From: DATGLE01 sp035294325
GTDB taxonomy: Bacteria; Chloroflexota; Ktedonobacteria; Ktedonobacterales; Ktedonobacteraceae
DNA: 8,228 nucleotides
Assembly: GCA_035294325.1 (NCBI GenBank)
Contig: DATGLE010000162.1
Coordinates: 1-8,228, forward strand
Direction of reading: 5' to 3'
This document shows, piece by piece, positions 1 through 6,064 of this stretch. A program made the position numbers and the translations under genes. The notes below the pieces were generated by a model, which worked only from the letters and a program-made list of their open reading frames with translations, ran no database searches and was not told where the DNA came from. The stretch's first letter is position 1. Each line of letters begins with the position of its first letter.

Positions 1-1
1 G

Positions 2-54
2 GTATGAAGTCTGCGGGCGGATCGCCGCAGGCGATCCGCCCGCAGACTTCATAC
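2..54. repeat. Long perfect inverted repeat (25-bp stem, GCA loop)
   Basis: Positions 2-26 are the exact reverse complement of 30-54, leaving a three-base loop GCA at 27-29 closed by a C-G pair. The stem is GC-rich near the loop and AT-richer at its base, and pairing stops at positions 1 and 55. No T-run follows, so it does not look like a classical intrinsic terminator. It lies 3 nt before the small hairpin at 58-80, and the same order recurs at 2501-2583. It may be a mobile palindromic element or a MITE-like remnant. The left boundary is close to the window edge, so a larger element cannot be excluded. Confidence 0.9.
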
Positions 55-57
55 TCT

Positions 58-80
58 AGCGAACCGCGCAGCGGTGAGCA
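58..80 (+). repeat. Small hairpin element, copy 1 of a covarying family
   Basis: The 23-nt unit has flank AGCGA, arm ACCGC, loop GCA, arm GCGGT and flank GAGCA. The five-base arms pair perfectly. Outside them, the flanks can form tandem G-A/A-G mismatches and then two more G-C pairs. The unit matches 2561-2583 at 17 of 23 positions, and all six differences are paired compensatory changes. It ends 55 nt before the galT start codon. The pairing and covariation are seen directly; a role as a REP-like mobile or regulatory element is inference. Confidence 0.8.
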
Positions 81-135
81 GTCAATAGTACCTGCACATG
101 GCTAAAAATAAAAAATATCAGATGGATGAAGCTTT
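81..135 (+). promoter_or_regulatory. galT leader with AT-rich tract and weak ribosome binding site
   Basis: The 55 nt between the small hairpin and galT include an A-rich run at 103-118, where a promoter -10 box could lie, but I see no convincing -35 partner. A GGATGA-like sequence at 124-129 is the only candidate Shine-Dalgarno and is weak. An in-frame stop at 127-129 rules out an upstream extension of galT. Confidence 0.3.
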
Positions 136-1044
136 ATGGAACACGAAACTCCTTTAATCTGGAACCCCATCTTGCGGCAATATCTTGTGAACGCGCCGCA
201 CCGCATGAATCGCCGTGAGGGAACGACGGCGTGCCCCTTTTGTGCCGATATGATAGAGGGGCGAGTGAGTCCCGAAACGCAGGTCTGGCTCCATCCGAAC
301 GACTTCCCGCCGTTACTGCCGCCCATCGGCGAGGCGTATGTCGTGATCTATAACCGCGAACATAACCGCACCTTCACCCGGCTCACTGTAGATGAAGTCC
401 ACGCCGTGACCAGGCTCTGGCGCGACCTCTATCGCGATCTCGCCTCGCGCTATGCCGCTGTAATGATCTTCGAGAATAGCGGCGAGGCGATTGGACAGAC
501 GCAGCATCACCCTCACGGCCAGGCGTTCGGCGTCTCGGTCATCCCTCCCACACTTGAGCGTGAATTAGAAACCGTAGTGCAGGAGAGCGCCGCCGGGCGC
601 GGCTGCCCCTTCTGCCGCGTGCGTGCGGAACTGACGGGAGGCGCCTATCAGGTTGCCGCGAACGCAAGCTGGCAGGCATTTTTGCCTCCATACGTGCGCT
701 ATCCCTATGAAACGCATCTCTATACCCGGCGCCATGTGGCGAACCTCGCCCGGATGGAGGATCATGAACTGCGCGATCTGGCCGCGCTCTTGTTACAGGT
801 CATCCGTGGCTATAACGCCTTATTTGAGGGAGCGATGGCGCCGATGCCCTATCTACTGGGGCTGCACCAGCTTGCCGATGAGCGCTTTCATCTGCATGTG
901 GAGATCCTCGCCATAGGGCGCGCGCCAGGCAAGCTCAAGTACGCGGCCTCTTCAGAATCGATCTGGGGCATGTGGACAAACGATTCCTCGCCGCTCCAGA
1001 AGGCGCAGGAGTTACGTACAGCGATTGCGCAGGAAGAGAAATGA
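136..1044 (+). CDS. galT: Galactose-1-phosphate uridylyltransferase
   Basis: GalT transfers UMP from UDP-glucose to galactose-1-phosphate, giving UDP-galactose and glucose-1-phosphate. This is the second cytosolic step of the Leloir pathway. The 302-residue product carries the family active site HPHGQ at residues 125-129, with H127 the expected uridylylated nucleophile. The structural-metal site is suggested by C33 and C36 of a CPFC motif, with H76 and H125 the likely further ligands. A second CPFC lies at 157-160. The late motif FHLHVEI at 251-257 matches the conserved FHLHIEI of the family. It is shorter than the E. coli enzyme (348 aa) but looks complete, with N-terminal NPILRQYLVNAPHR and an Arg/Glu-rich C terminus. 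The ATG at 136 is the only plausible start, since an in-frame stop lies at 127-129. The stop codon overlaps the galK start, indicating one mRNA and coupled translation. Confidence 0.95.
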   Translation: MEHETPLIWNPILRQYLVNAPHRMNRREGTTACPFCADMIEGRVSPETQVWLHPNDFPPLLPPIGEAYVVIYNREHNRTFTRLTVDEVHAVTRLWRDLYRDLASRYAAVMIFENSGEAIGQTQHHPHGQAFGVSVIPPTLERELETVVQESAAGRGCPFCRVRAELTGGAYQVAANASWQAFLPPYVRYPYETHLYTRRHVANLARMEDHELRDLAALLLQVIRGYNALFEGAMAPMPYLLGLHQLADERFHLHVEILAIGRAPGKLKYAASSESIWGMWTNDSSPLQKAQELRTAIAQEEK

Positions 1045-2318
1045 TGGACGCGACGAAAATTCCACAGCCGGCGCAGCAGGCGGCGGAGCAATTTCCTATT
1101 GCCTTTCATGACCAGATAACCTATGTGGGGCCATTGGGTGCGGCCTGGGCGCCGGGCCGCGTGAATCTCATCGGCGAGCACACGGACTACAATGACGGCT
1201 TCGTGCTGCCGCTGGCGGTGGATCGCGTCGCGGTCTTCGCGGGCCGCAGGCGCGACGATACGACTATACGCCTCTGGTCGCAGCACTTCAAGGAGTACGC
1301 GCAGTTCTCGCTGGCGGGCCTGCCGGAGACGTTTGAGCAGCAGCGCGGCGGGCTGCCCGGCTGGGCGCGCTATATTCTGGGCGTGATGGCCGAACTGGCG
1401 CGGGCCGGCGTTCCACTGAGCGGCTTCGATGCCGTGGTTGGCGGCGATGTGCCGCTGGGCGGCGGCATGAGTTCGTCGGCCTCGCTGGAGGTCGCAACCG
1501 TGCAGGCCGGCGCCCTCTTCTCTGGCGGCAAATTCACTATAGGTGAGGAGAACGCGACGCTCAAGCCTATGGAGGTAGCCGCGCTCTGCCAGCGGGCCGA
1601 GCATAGCGCGTCGGGTCTGCGTTCCGGCATTCTGGATCAGTCGGCGTCTTGCCTGGGCAAGCCGGGAAAAGCTATTCTCATCGATTGCCGCTCGCTTGAA
1701 TATCGTTACCTGCCCTTCGCGGATCCCGCGCTCTCGTTGATGGTGATCGATACTGGCGTGAGGCGCGAACTGGCGACCTCTGGCTACAACGAGCGGCGGC
1801 AGCAGTGCGAGGAGGCAGTGAAGATATTGCGCGATGTAATCACGCAGCACGAACCCGGCAGTATGCAGGCGCAGCAGATCAGAGCGCTGCGCGATATCTC
1901 GCCGGAGCAGTTCGCGCGTTACAAGCAATATCTTCCCGAGATCCTGCGCCGCAGGGCCGGCTATGTCATCGCCGAGGACGAGCGCGTCTTTCAGGTCGTG
2001 GCGCTGCTGGAGAAACATCAGGTGGAGGCGGTGGGGCCGATTCTCTGGCAGGGGCACGCGGGCCTGCGCGATGAGTACGAGGTCAGTTGTGTCGAGCTGG
2101 ACACGCTCGTAGAGATTGCCCACCAGGTTCCCGGCGTGCTGGGCGCGCGCATGATGGGCGGCGGCTTCGGCGGCTGCACGATCAACCTTGTGCGCAACGA
2201 AGCGATTGAGACGCTGCGCCAGGCGGTAGAGCAGCGCTACCCGAAGCGCACCGGGCGCCAGGCGAGTATCGATATCTGCCGTGCCGCCGGTGGGCCGGGT
2301 CACACCTCTTTTTCCTGA
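1041..2318 (+). CDS. galK: Galactokinase
   Basis: GalK phosphorylates galactose to galactose-1-phosphate with ATP, the first committed Leloir step, supplying the substrate of the adjacent GalT. The 425-residue protein shows all GHMP-kinase landmarks. The galactokinase signature PGRVNLIGEHTDY is at 38-50, the phosphate-binding loop PLGGGMSSSAS at 138-148, the catalytic-Asp motif GILDQ at 196-200 (D199), and the C-terminal motif GARMMGGGFGGC at 368-379. I chose ATG 1041 because it forms a four-base ATGA overlap with the galT stop and has AGGA at 1031-1034 six bases upstream. ATG 1044 is equally possible. An upstream in-frame start at 972 would add 23 residues inside galT and is less likely. At 425 aa it is somewhat longer than E. 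coli GalK (382 aa). The C terminus DICRAAGGPGHTSFS ends as the family usually does. Confidence 0.95.
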   Translation: MMDATKIPQPAQQAAEQFPIAFHDQITYVGPLGAAWAPGRVNLIGEHTDYNDGFVLPLAVDRVAVFAGRRRDDTTIRLWSQHFKEYAQFSLAGLPETFEQQRGGLPGWARYILGVMAELARAGVPLSGFDAVVGGDVPLGGGMSSSASLEVATVQAGALFSGGKFTIGEENATLKPMEVAALCQRAEHSASGLRSGILDQSASCLGKPGKAILIDCRSLEYRYLPFADPALSLMVIDTGVRRELATSGYNERRQQCEEAVKILRDVITQHEPGSMQAQQIRALRDISPEQFARYKQYLPEILRRRAGYVIAEDERVFQVVALLEKHQVEAVGPILWQGHAGLRDEYEVSCVELDTLVEIAHQVPGVLGARMMGGGFGGCTINLVRNEAIETLRQAVEQRYPKRTGRQASIDICRAAGGPGHTSFS

Positions 2319-2413
2319 TCGGTTTTGTATATCTTGTCGTCGATGGAGGGAGCGCGCAGCATAAAGCTTTTCACGAGCGGGTGTGCCTCCATGAGACTGT
2401 GATAGACGCTGTA

Positions 2414-2447
2414 TGAAAAGCATAAGATAAATGTTGTGGTGTGGCAC
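2414..2447 (+). repeat. 34-bp direct repeat, copy 1 (orphan half)
   Basis: This stretch, from TGAAAAGCATAAG to GTGTGGCAC, is identical over 34 bases to 2489-2522. Weaker similarity extends left to about 2402 versus 2475 (ATAG, CGC and GT blocks with a small indel). Unlike copy 2, it has no inverted partner, so its last 22 bases represent only one arm of the palindrome at 2501-2559. It looks like the remains of a second palindromic element or a partial duplication. Confidence 0.9.
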
Positions 2448-2488
2448 GATGCAACCCCTATCACAATTTCAGGAATAGTCGCCCAGTG

Positions 2489-2522
2489 TGAAAAGCATAA
2501 GATAAATGTTGTGGTGTGGCAC
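2489..2522 (+). repeat. 34-bp direct repeat, copy 2
   Basis: Identical to 2414-2447 at a 75-base offset, with 41 bases between the copies. Its first 12 bases lie outside the palindrome and its last 22 form most of the palindrome's left arm. The shared segment therefore crosses the palindrome boundary, showing that the duplicated unit is not just a terminal inverted repeat. Confidence 0.9.
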
Positions 2523-2559
2523 AGGCGCGAAGCGCCTGTGCCACACCACAACATTTATC
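2501..2559. repeat. Long perfect inverted repeat (28-bp stem, GAA loop)
   Basis: Positions 2501-2528 are the exact reverse complement of 2532-2559 around the loop GAA at 2529-2531. The outer part of the stem is GATAAATG/CATTTATC and the apex is GCGC-GAA-GCGC, which contains the GCGAAGC mini-hairpin known for unusual DNA stability. One base separates it from the small hairpin at 2561-2583, the same arrangement as at 2-80. It shares architecture but not arm sequence with the palindrome at 2-54. No U-tract follows the stem. Confidence 0.92.
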
Positions 2560-2560
2560 C

Positions 2561-2583
2561 AGCGAGCGCCGCAGGCGCGAGCA
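2561..2583 (+). repeat. Small hairpin element, copy 2 of a covarying family
   Basis: The unit has flank AGCGA, arm GCGCC, loop GCA, arm GGCGC and flank GAGCA, and is 23 nt like copy 1. Pairs 1, 3 and 4 of the five-base stem differ from copy 1, and in each case both partners change so that pairing is kept. Flanks and loop are identical. It ends 51 nt before the dppA start codon, close to the 55-nt spacing of copy 1 to galT. Confidence 0.8.
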
Positions 2584-2618
2584 AGCCGATACGTTGGAAA
2601 TCAGATACACTTGTAATC

Positions 2619-2625
2619 AGGAGGA
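2619..2625 (+). promoter_or_regulatory. Ribosome binding site of dppA
   Basis: AGGAGGA lies about ten bases before the ATG at 2635. It is a near-consensus Shine-Dalgarno sequence and supports that start. I see no convincing -35/-10 pair in the leader. Confidence 0.8.
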
Positions 2626-2634
2626 TAGATATCC

Positions 2635-3462
2635 ATGAAGCTTTTTCTTTCTACGGATTTTGAGGGCACCAGCGGCATCGTGGCGTGGGAGCAAATCATC
2701 GAGGGTAACGCCGAGTACGAACAGGGACGGCGCCTGCTCACTGGCGAGGTTAACGCGGTCATCAAAGGCGCAATGGAGGGTGGAGCGACAGAATTTGTCG
2801 TCAACGACGCACACCATGCCATGCGCAACCTGCATCCACAGGATCTGCTCGGGCGCGCAACGCTGATTACAGGCCGCCACAAGCCGCTCTATATGATGGA
2901 AGGGCTGGACGGCAGTTTTGATGGTATCTTATTTGTGAGCTACCACGGCTCAATCGGGGCCGAGCGCGCCGTGCTTTCGCATACCTACAACCCCGGCGCA
3001 ATCTGGGAGGTGCGCATCAACGGCGAGATCGCCGGCGAATCGAGCATCAACGCGCTGGTGGCCGCCCATTACAGCGTGCCGATTATCTTCGTCAGCGGCG
3101 ATAGCACTACCGCGCAGGAGGCGCAATCTATCGCGCCGAACGCCGAAAAGGTCGTCGTCAAGGAATCACTGGGGCGTTTCGCGGCTGTGCATACGCATCC
3201 TGCCGTCGCCTGCGAACTGCTGCAAGCAGGAGCGACGCGCGCGGTGCGCAATCTGCAAGCCATGCAGCCACCCCCGTTCAAGCTGCCGGTGACGCTGGAG
3301 ATCACCTTTCTCGTCGCCGACATGGCCGAGATGGCGACCTGGATTCGCGGAGTAGAACGTGTCGGTTCGCGCAGTGTGAAGATCGTGAGCGAGAACCTGC
3401 TCGATCTCTATCGCACGTTCGTCACCATCGTCACGCTGACGCGTGCGCTGGTGGATCGCTAG
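2635..3462 (+). CDS. dppA: M55-family D-aminopeptidase (DppA-like)
   Basis: The product (275 aa) belongs to peptidase family M55. Its type member, Bacillus subtilis DppA, is a zinc-dependent D-aminopeptidase that releases N-terminal D-amino acids from short peptides such as D-Ala-D-Ala. Expected zinc ligands are present: D8 and E10 in the start motif STDFEGTSG, H60 in VNDAHHAM, H104 in YHGS and E135 in GESSIN. H116 in SHTYNP matches the family's nucleophilic histidine. No signal peptide or membrane segment is seen, so it is probably cytosolic. Length matches the family and no truncation is visible. It follows a strong Shine-Dalgarno and is separated from galK by a repeat-filled 316-bp gap, so it is probably its own transcription unit. 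No peptide transporter gene lies beside it, unlike the dpp operon of Bacillus. The precise substrate is not shown by sequence. Confidence 0.92.
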   Translation: MKLFLSTDFEGTSGIVAWEQIIEGNAEYEQGRRLLTGEVNAVIKGAMEGGATEFVVNDAHHAMRNLHPQDLLGRATLITGRHKPLYMMEGLDGSFDGILFVSYHGSIGAERAVLSHTYNPGAIWEVRINGEIAGESSINALVAAHYSVPIIFVSGDSTTAQEAQSIAPNAEKVVVKESLGRFAAVHTHPAVACELLQAGATRAVRNLQAMQPPPFKLPVTLEITFLVADMAEMATWIRGVERVGSRSVKIVSENLLDLYRTFVTIVTLTRALVDR

Positions 3463-3515
3463 CGCATCGCGGCGCAGATCACGGCGCAGACTGCTCAACG
3501 ACGAAACCCTGCATA

Positions 3516-3539
3516 ACGCACTCCTCGTTTGCTGTGCGT
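3516..3539 (+). terminator. Weak hairpin downstream of dppA (uncertain terminator)
   Basis: ACGCAC at 3516-3521 pairs with GTGCGT at 3534-3539 around a 12-base loop. A further small stem AAGAG/CTCTT follows at 3541-3553. There is no T-run directly after either stem, so termination here is only a possibility. Confidence 0.2.
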
Positions 3540-3583
3540 CAAGAGTAACTCTTCTCCGAAATATTTATATAGGAGCGTAGCTA

Positions 3584-3618
3584 TTGACTAGCAGATACGC
3601 TATCGAATAAGGTATACT
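3584..3618 (+). promoter_or_regulatory. Candidate promoter for the membrane-gene cluster
   Basis: TTGACT at 3584-3589 resembles a -35 box and TATACT at 3613-3618 a -10 box, in the gap before the DUF998 gene. The 23-base spacer is too long for a standard sigma-70 promoter, so at most one box is likely used as drawn, or an activator bends the spacer. The region is AT-rich compared with the genes. Confidence 0.3.
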
Positions 3619-3660
3619 GCTCTTGATGCCATATGAGGAGAAAGAAAGGAATATGCTGTT

Positions 3661-4359
3661 GTGCTGAGCAGGAACAATACGACCATAAACAGATTATTAT
3701 TGACAGGAGGTACCGTTGGTCCACTCCTCTTTATCCTGGTGATACTGGTCGAGGGAGCCACGAGGCCCGGCTATGATGCATGGACGCAGGCTGCTAGCGC
3801 GTTGAGCCTGAGCGATCAGGGCTGGATGCAGATTACAAACTTTATTGTTTGTGGCCTGCTCATCCTCGGCTTCGCGGTTGGGGTTCGCCAGGTGTTTCGA
3901 AATGGCCCCGGCAGGACATGGGGACCGATCTTGCTCGCAGTTGTCGGGGCAGGTCTCATCATCGCGGGGATCTTTGTTACCGATCCAGCGCAAGGCTATC
4001 CGCCGGGCACACCGGCTGGTCCGTCTCTGCATACGACTTTGCATGGAGCGATACATTTCTTTATTGGCGGCCTTGCCTTTTTTAGTGGTTTGCCTGCGTC
4101 CTGTTTTGTGTTCGCGCGACGCTTCGCCGGAGATACGCAGTGGAAAGGCTGGAGTCTCTATTCTATTATCAGCAGCATTATGATGATCGCATTCTTCGTG
4201 GCCTTTGCGATAGCGAGCACACGTGCTGGTCCGGGGGGCCTGTTCGAGCGCATCTCGATTGCTATTGGCATGATATGGATGGCCCTCTTTGCCCTCCGCC
4301 TCCTTCGCCAGATGCGCCCGATGGCCTCCCCGGTACGTTCTGCGCAGGAAACTGCATGA
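3661..4359 (+). CDS. DUF998-type six-helix membrane protein
   Basis: This 232-residue protein has about six hydrophobic helices, near 12-31, 58-77, 88-107, 127-148, 165-186 and 196-215. It also has the polar landmarks I associate with DUF998: RPGYDAWTQAASALSL after helix 1, and FVTDPAQGYP followed by HTTLHGAIHF before helix 4. The function of DUF998 proteins is not established, and they are integral membrane proteins of the cytoplasmic membrane. The GTG at 3661 is the start used here, with AAAGGA at 3645-3650 ten bases upstream. An in-frame stop at 3634-3636 limits any extension. A nearby ATG at 3653 is out of frame and ends after four codons. The gene leads a same-strand set of four membrane genes, the next starting 66 bp downstream. 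It is not a clear paralogue of the following three. Confidence 0.8.
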   Translation: MLSRNNTTINRLLLTGGTVGPLLFILVILVEGATRPGYDAWTQAASALSLSDQGWMQITNFIVCGLLILGFAVGVRQVFRNGPGRTWGPILLAVVGAGLIIAGIFVTDPAQGYPPGTPAGPSLHTTLHGAIHFFIGGLAFFSGLPASCFVFARRFAGDTQWKGWSLYSIISSIMMIAFFVAFAIASTRAGPGGLFERISIAIGMIWMALFALRLLRQMRPMASPVRSAQETA

Positions 4360-4386
4360 GGATCAGCCCCTTGTCAAAAGGCGAAT

Positions 4387-4425
4387 CAGGATAGCCAATT
4401 ATCGAGTCTAGAAAGGGGTTTTAGA
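4387..4425 (+). repeat. Duplicated 5' leader, copy 1
   Basis: These 39 bases before the ATG at 4426 match 6065-6103 at 33 of 39 positions without gaps. They include the Shine-Dalgarno GAAAGGGG at 4411-4418 (GAAAGGGA in the other copy) and the shared blocks TAGCC, TATCGAG and CTAGAAAGGG. The match shows that the duplication that made the outer two paralogues included the translation-initiation region. Confidence 0.85.
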
Positions 4426-5130
4426 ATGGCTCTCTCTCACAAAGTCGGCCAGCAGCGAGTTGATGATCTGCTCTATCGCAAGCTCCATCGCATGTTCTTC
4501 GCGCTATGCATCGTCCTGGCACCGCTAGCCCTCATCCTCTGGTTCGGCCTCTGCCCAACTGGAGCTAACGATGCAGCTTGCCCGGATCAGGCAAGCTCAT
4601 TAGCCGTTTTTGCAGCCTTTCGCGCTATGAATCCGCAGTTGATGCAGATCTTTCTTTTCCTCAACCTCATCATTCCATACCTGTATCCTTTGAGCTACGT
4701 TGGCCTGGGACTGCTCGCGATGAAGCGCTCTCCCTGGCTGGCAACGCTCGGCATAATATGTGGATTTGCCGCTGGTGTTGTCTGGGGCGTGATTGCGGAT
4801 TCCATAACCATGCTCTTTAGCATGGCCCAGATCAGCTTGAATCCTCTGTTCGTCACAGTAGAGCACCATTACTATTCTGCCTGGCTGATTCTCACCTTTG
4901 GCGCTTTCTGGGTAGTCGGCCACCTGTTCGGCTATGTGTTCCTGGGGATCGCACTGCTGCGAGCGCGCGCGGTTCCACGATGGGCGGCCTGGCTCATCAT
5001 CGTGAGCGCCCCGTTGATGGGGCCAATCGCCTACCCTGCACACCTGGGCATTTTGCAGATCTTCGGCTTTGTGCTAGTTCTCATCGGCAGCGTGCCCGCC
5101 GCCTTTGCCATGCTCAGAAGCAGAGACTAG
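4426..5130 (+). CDS. Multi-pass membrane protein, paralogue 1 of 3
   Basis: I do not recognise the family. The 234-residue product starts with a polar segment (MALSHKVGQQRVDDLLYRKLHR) and then has about six hydrophobic stretches, near 23-42, 72-98, 104-128, 151-178, 183-204 and 207-230. No signal-peptidase site or catalytic motif is evident. Segments shared with the genes at 5171 and 6104 define the family: CIVLAPL near 28-34, LAMKRSPWLA near 97-106, ISLNPLF near 136-142, GIALLRARAVPRWAAWLII near 174-192, and GSVPAA near 221-226. The Arg-rich loop (RARAVPRW) after helix 4 and the MKRSPW loop probably face the cytoplasm by the positive-inside rule. GAAAGGGG seven bases before the ATG supports the start. 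It lies in a probable operon with its neighbours. Two histidines, H147 and H148, are not conserved in the other paralogues. Confidence 0.8.
   Translation: MALSHKVGQQRVDDLLYRKLHRMFFALCIVLAPLALILWFGLCPTGANDAACPDQASSLAVFAAFRAMNPQLMQIFLFLNLIIPYLYPLSYVGLGLLAMKRSPWLATLGIICGFAAGVVWGVIADSITMLFSMAQISLNPLFVTVEHHYYSAWLILTFGAFWVVGHLFGYVFLGIALLRARAVPRWAAWLIIVSAPLMGPIAYPAHLGILQIFGFVLVLIGSVPAAFAMLRSRD
5032..5093 (+). repeat. 62-bp identical patch shared by paralogues 1 and 3, copy 1
   Basis: This stretch is identical base for base to 6689-6750. After a single G/A difference, identity continues for nine more bases (to 5103 versus 6760). It encodes the last membrane segment (YPAHLGILQIFGF and following). Synonymous positions are unchanged throughout, although the genes differ at many positions elsewhere. 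Confidence 0.9.
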
Positions 5131-5153
5131 CCAGAGACAGCGGGAGTTTCGAC

Positions 5154-5161
5154 AAGGAGGT
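5154..5161 (+). promoter_or_regulatory. Consensus ribosome binding site
   Basis: AAGGAGGT is a perfect Shine-Dalgarno nine bases before the ATG at 5171. It decides the start of paralogue 2 in favour of 5171 over the upstream in-frame ATG at 5105, which lies inside the preceding gene. Confidence 0.9.
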
Positions 5162-5170
5162 CAATATTAC

Positions 5171-5935
5171 ATGAATCCTGTTATTCATCGATCACAGCAG
5201 AAGCAAGCGATTTCTGTTATTTATCGCGTACAGCGCGTTTTCTTAGCGCTCTGTATTGTCCTGGGACCTGCATTTGTACTTGCCACCGTTGTCATAGGCC
5301 CGGGATACTACAGCACGAAAAACGGACCGGTTGTGGCACTGGCATTGACCAGGACTGCCAGCACTATCCAGTTGCAGCTCAGTACGATTTTGGGCGTAAT
5401 CGCCACCTACCTGCTTCCTGTGAGCTTACTGGCAATGGCGTGGTTGGCGATGCGCCGCGCTCCCTGGTGGGCGAGCATCGCTATGCTCATTGTGTTTATC
5501 GGGGTATTCCCTTTGCCGGCCTTCGTCGCTCAGAGTGCGCTCACCTGGGATCTTGCCCGTATGGGGAGCAATCCCTTATTCGCTACAATAGCCCAACGCT
5601 TCAATGACGATGGAGTGATGAGCTATTACAATGCGGCCTTTATTCTCGGCACCATCCCTGGCCCGGCACTGGTTGGAATCGCGCTCTGGCGGGCGCGGGC
5701 CGTGCCTGTCTGGGCCGCTGTTCTGATTATCATCGGCCGCCCGCTTGTGTTTCTCTACCCGCTCGTTGGGAGTTTCATTCTGGCTGTCTACATCCAGTTT
5801 ATCTCCTGGTTGCCGCTCTTCATTGGTAGCATCCCTGCCGCTCTGGTGGTACTCAAAGTTCCGATTACAGGTGGTCAGTTAGTACCGGACAGGGAAGTCC
5901 CCTTACCCGGCGATACAGGCGAGAGTAGAGAATAA
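5171..5935 (+). CDS. Multi-pass membrane protein, paralogue 2 of 3 (divergent)
   Basis: This 254-residue membrane protein has the same plan as its neighbours but more diverged sequence. The family is unrecognised. A polar N terminus (MNPVIHRSQQKQAISVIYRVQR) precedes hydrophobic segments near 23-44, 70-93, 100-122, 152-172, 178-200 and 203-229. Shared blocks are LCIVLGPA (27-34), LAMRRAPWWASIAM (92-105), MGSNPLFATIAQRF (131-144), GIALWRARAVPVWAAVLII (169-187) and LFIGSIPAAL (216-225). It carries an extra polar tail of about 25 residues (from TGGQLVPDREVPLPGD to the end), likely cytoplasmic. The start at 5171 has a perfect Shine-Dalgarno and lies 40 bp after paralogue 1, so the two are probably co-transcribed. 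The 168-bp gap that follows holds no gene that I can support. Confidence 0.8.
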   Translation: MNPVIHRSQQKQAISVIYRVQRVFLALCIVLGPAFVLATVVIGPGYYSTKNGPVVALALTRTASTIQLQLSTILGVIATYLLPVSLLAMAWLAMRRAPWWASIAMLIVFIGVFPLPAFVAQSALTWDLARMGSNPLFATIAQRFNDDGVMSYYNAAFILGTIPGPALVGIALWRARAVPVWAAVLIIIGRPLVFLYPLVGSFILAVYIQFISWLPLFIGSIPAALVVLKVPITGGQLVPDREVPLPGDTGESRE

Positions 5936-6064
5936 ATCGTAGGATTTAGCAATGCAGCGTGGATAGCGCGAACCTTACGGCTTGCAACGTTAATGGGCTG
6001 GATGGCCGCATCGTGATCGCCGTCAAGCTGTTAAACGCGCCCGATACTCCTCAATCAAGCAAAG

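Larger units (their letters stand above)
2319..2634. other. Repeat-rich intergenic region between galK and dppA
   Basis: These 316 bases contain no credible gene. From 2319 to 2400 the only structure seen is a pair of inverted 7-mers, ATGGAGG at 2343-2349 and CCTCCAT at 2386-2392, with a 36-base loop. Positions 2414-2583 hold the direct repeats, the long palindrome and the small hairpin listed separately. Positions 2584-2634 are the dppA leader with a good ribosome binding site. I see no hairpin followed by a T-run that would end galK transcription, although an RNA copy of the long palindrome could slow or protect the transcript. Confidence 0.7.

Noticed and set aside
888..2447. Long open frame of 519 codons on the minus strand opposite galK.
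   Set aside because: It lies antisense to a galactokinase with every family motif. Its translation is Arg/Ala/His-rich low-meaning sequence, as expected from GC-rich codon use read on the other strand.
2414..2522. Two-repeat CRISPR array (34-bp repeats, 41-bp gap).
   Set aside because: There are only two repeats. The second runs directly into its own inverted copy, no cas gene is present, and the repeat lacks the usual terminal features. The palindromic-element explanation accounts for it better.
2300..2554. Possible 84-codon minus-strand gene between galK and dppA.
   Set aside because: Most of it is the repeat sequence read twice (CHTTTFILCFS appears two times), it overlaps the galK end, and no ribosome binding site precedes it. 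The C-terminal part (from MEAHPLVKSF) looks protein-like but is too short to support as a gene remnant.
2501..2559. Intrinsic terminator for galK.
   Set aside because: The stem is very strong, but no T-run follows it (the sequence continues CAGCGAGC), and it lies about 180 bases after the galK stop beside dppA.
5105..5170. Upstream start for paralogue 2 at 5105.
   Set aside because: It would overlap paralogue 1 out of frame and adds a polar stretch absent from the family. The perfect AAGGAGGT at 5154-5161 points to 5171.
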